Assembly: GCA_021799915.1 (NCBI GenBank)
Contig: JAJYZN010000157.1
Span: 1-6,470 of the forward strand
Length of the DNA: 6,470 nt
Direction of reading: 5' to 3'
Origin: Actinomycetes bacterium
Lineage (GTDB): Bacteria > Actinomycetota > Acidimicrobiia > Acidimicrobiales > RAAP-2
The notes under the pieces were generated by a model. That model was not told the DNA's origin. It worked only from the letters and a program-made list of their open reading frames with translations, and did no database searches. This document shows, piece after piece, positions 5,607 to 6,470 of the stretch; positions within the stretch are counted from its first letter, which is position 1, and every line of letters starts with the position of its first letter. A program made the translations under genes and the position numbers.

Positions 5607-6470
5607 GCAGGCCGTTCCGGCTCCGCCGTTCGGAGCTCTCGACCCCGGGCACGAGCGAACGGATGATGGCGAAGGCGGCGCAGAGCGACGCCGACCTCGT
5701 GTTCTTGGACCTCGAGGACGCGGTGGCCCCGGCCGAGAAGCCCGGAGCCCGACCGTTGATCGTCCAAGCCCTGACCGGGCTGGACTGGGGAACCAAGACG
5801 AGGGCGGTCCGGGTGAACGGCACCCACACCCCCTGGTGCCACGACGACGTGGTCGACGTGGTGACCGGGGCCGAGGGGGCGCTCGACCTGTTGATCGTGC
5901 CCAAGGTGAAGGCGCCACGCGACATCTGGTTCGTCGAGACGCTCCTCGACCAGCTGGAGGCCAAGCTCCGCCTTCGGGCCGGAGGCATCGGGATCGAGGT
6001 CTTGATCGAGGAGACGGAGGCATTGGCCCGGGTGGAGGAGATCGCCGGGTGTTCGAGCCGACTGGAGGCCCTGATCCTCGGGGTGGGTGACCTCTCGGCC
6101 TCCCAGGGGATCCGGACCGGGCACATCGGCGACGCGGCGGACCGGTACCCCGGCGACATGTGGCACTACGCCAGGAACCGGATGATCGTGGCAGCGAGGG
6201 CCAACGGCCTCGATGCCATCGACGGACCGTTCGCCAACTTCCGCAACGACGCCGCCTATCGCCGGGAGGCGACCTGGGCGTCCACGCTCGGGGCCGTCGG
6301 CAAGTGGGCGATCCACCCGAGCCAAGTCCCCATCGCCAACGAAGTGTTCTCACCGACCGCCGAGGAGACCGAGCGGGCTCGCGCCGTCGTCGAGGCGGTC
6401 GCCAGCGCCGAGGACGCAGGAGAGGGCGCCGCCAACCTCGGCGGGGTGATGATCGACGCCGCGACCGCTC
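5603..6470 (+). CDS. CitE-like (HpcH/HpaI family) beta-hydroxyacyl-CoA lyase, 3' end beyond window
   Basis: The frame runs from ATG 5603 without a stop to the window end, giving 289 codons, so perhaps only a few to some tens of residues are missing. It encodes a TIM-barrel CitE/malyl-CoA-lyase type protein that cleaves or forms beta-hydroxyacyl-CoA bonds with Mg2+. Motifs are VFLDLEDAVAPAEK (33-46), RVNG (70-73), LIVPKV (97-102), IEVLIEETEAL (131-141), GVGDLSASQGI (160-170), and GKWAIHPSQV (233-242). E136 and D163 have the 27-residue spacing of the Mg2+ ligands of malyl-CoA lyase. GGVMIDAA (280-287) places D285 where the lid aspartate reaching the neighbouring subunit's active site is expected. 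All catalytic elements in view are intact. With the hydratase pair and CoA-transferase it should perform the final C-C cleavage, for example to propionyl-CoA plus glyoxylate or acetyl-CoA plus pyruvate; which one is not readable. Citrate-lyase complex membership is unlikely, as no CitD or CitF is nearby. Confidence 0.95.
   Translation, partial: MSRPFRLRRSELSTPGTSERMMAKAAQSDADLVFLDLEDAVAPAEKPGARPLIVQALTGLDWGTKTRAVRVNGTHTPWCHDDVVDVVTGAEGALDLLIVPKVKAPRDIWFVETLLDQLEAKLRLRAGGIGIEVLIEETEALARVEEIAGCSSRLEALILGVGDLSASQGIRTGHIGDAADRYPGDMWHYARNRMIVAARANGLDAIDGPFANFRNDAAYRREATWASTLGAVGKWAIHPSQVPIANEVFSPTAEETERARAVVEAVASAEDAGEGAANLGGVMIDAATA

Noticed and set aside
5101..6090. A 329-codon plus-strand frame overlapping the CoA-transferase and lyase
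   Set aside because: Out-of-frame Pro/Ser/Arg-rich translation that conflicts with two genes having full motif sets.
4218..6353. A 711-codon minus-strand open frame across the CoA-transferase and lyase genes
   Set aside because: It is antisense to two clearly coding genes with intact catalytic motifs. The product is Arg/Pro/Gly/Ser-rich with no recognisable domain, as expected for a shadow frame in DNA with strong G/C third-position bias.
1..6470. CRISPR array, insertion sequence, tRNA/rRNA, attachment sites or toxin-antitoxin genes
   Set aside because: No regularly spaced direct repeats, transposase motifs, long terminal inverted repeats or structured RNA genes were seen; the window is metabolic throughout.

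Overview
The window is GC-rich bacterial DNA, about two thirds G+C by eye, with strong G/C preference at third codon positions and several GTG starts. The gene content points to an actinobacterium: an EthA-like monooxygenase end, a soluble P450 with its own small ferredoxin, and acyl-CoA dehydrogenase, MaoC, CaiB and CitE-family genes. I cannot place it to genus. An uncultured or environmental actinobacterial lineage would fit.

Layout. Bases 1-421 hold the 3' end of an EthA-like FAD-dependent Baeyer-Villiger-type monooxygenase. A 166-base gap follows. Next are a cytochrome P450 (588-1799) and a 64-residue CxxHxxC ferredoxin (1823-2017), both on the plus strand. An acyl-CoA dehydrogenase (2038-3258, minus strand) converges on the ferredoxin, and a bulged hairpin at the junction (2022-2045) may terminate both transcripts. 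A short divergent region (3259-3397) separates the dehydrogenase from a tight plus-strand operon: hotdog protein 1 (3398-3889), hotdog protein 2 (3886-4371), a CaiB/BaiF family III CoA-transferase (4368-5606) and a CitE-like acyl-CoA lyase (5603 to beyond the window end). Each junction inside this operon is a 4-base stop/start overlap (GTGA or ATGA), so translational coupling is likely.

How the genes may work together. CoA-transferase, acyl-CoA dehydrogenase, MaoC hydratase and CitE-type lyase form a coherent route. An acid, plausibly a short branched dicarboxylate, is activated to its CoA thioester, desaturated, hydrated, and cleaved by a Claisen-type lyase into two smaller units. The same family set occurs in the itaconate (Ict-Ich-Ccl) locus of Pseudomonas, in the mesaconyl-CoA steps of the 3-hydroxypropionate bicycle and ethylmalonyl-CoA pathway, and in the FadE19/Rv2499c/Rv2498c locus of Mycobacterium tuberculosis. 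The P450, ferredoxin and monooxygenase could act upstream by oxidising a hydrocarbon or terpenoid skeleton, but only their position links them to the operon.

The most interesting observation is the hotdog pair. The two single-domain proteins look like the two halves of a mesaconyl-CoA-hydratase-type double-hotdog enzyme encoded as separate, coupled genes. The first has lost the usual catalytic-loop residues, while the second keeps an Asn/His pair. The exact substrate cannot be read from the sequence.
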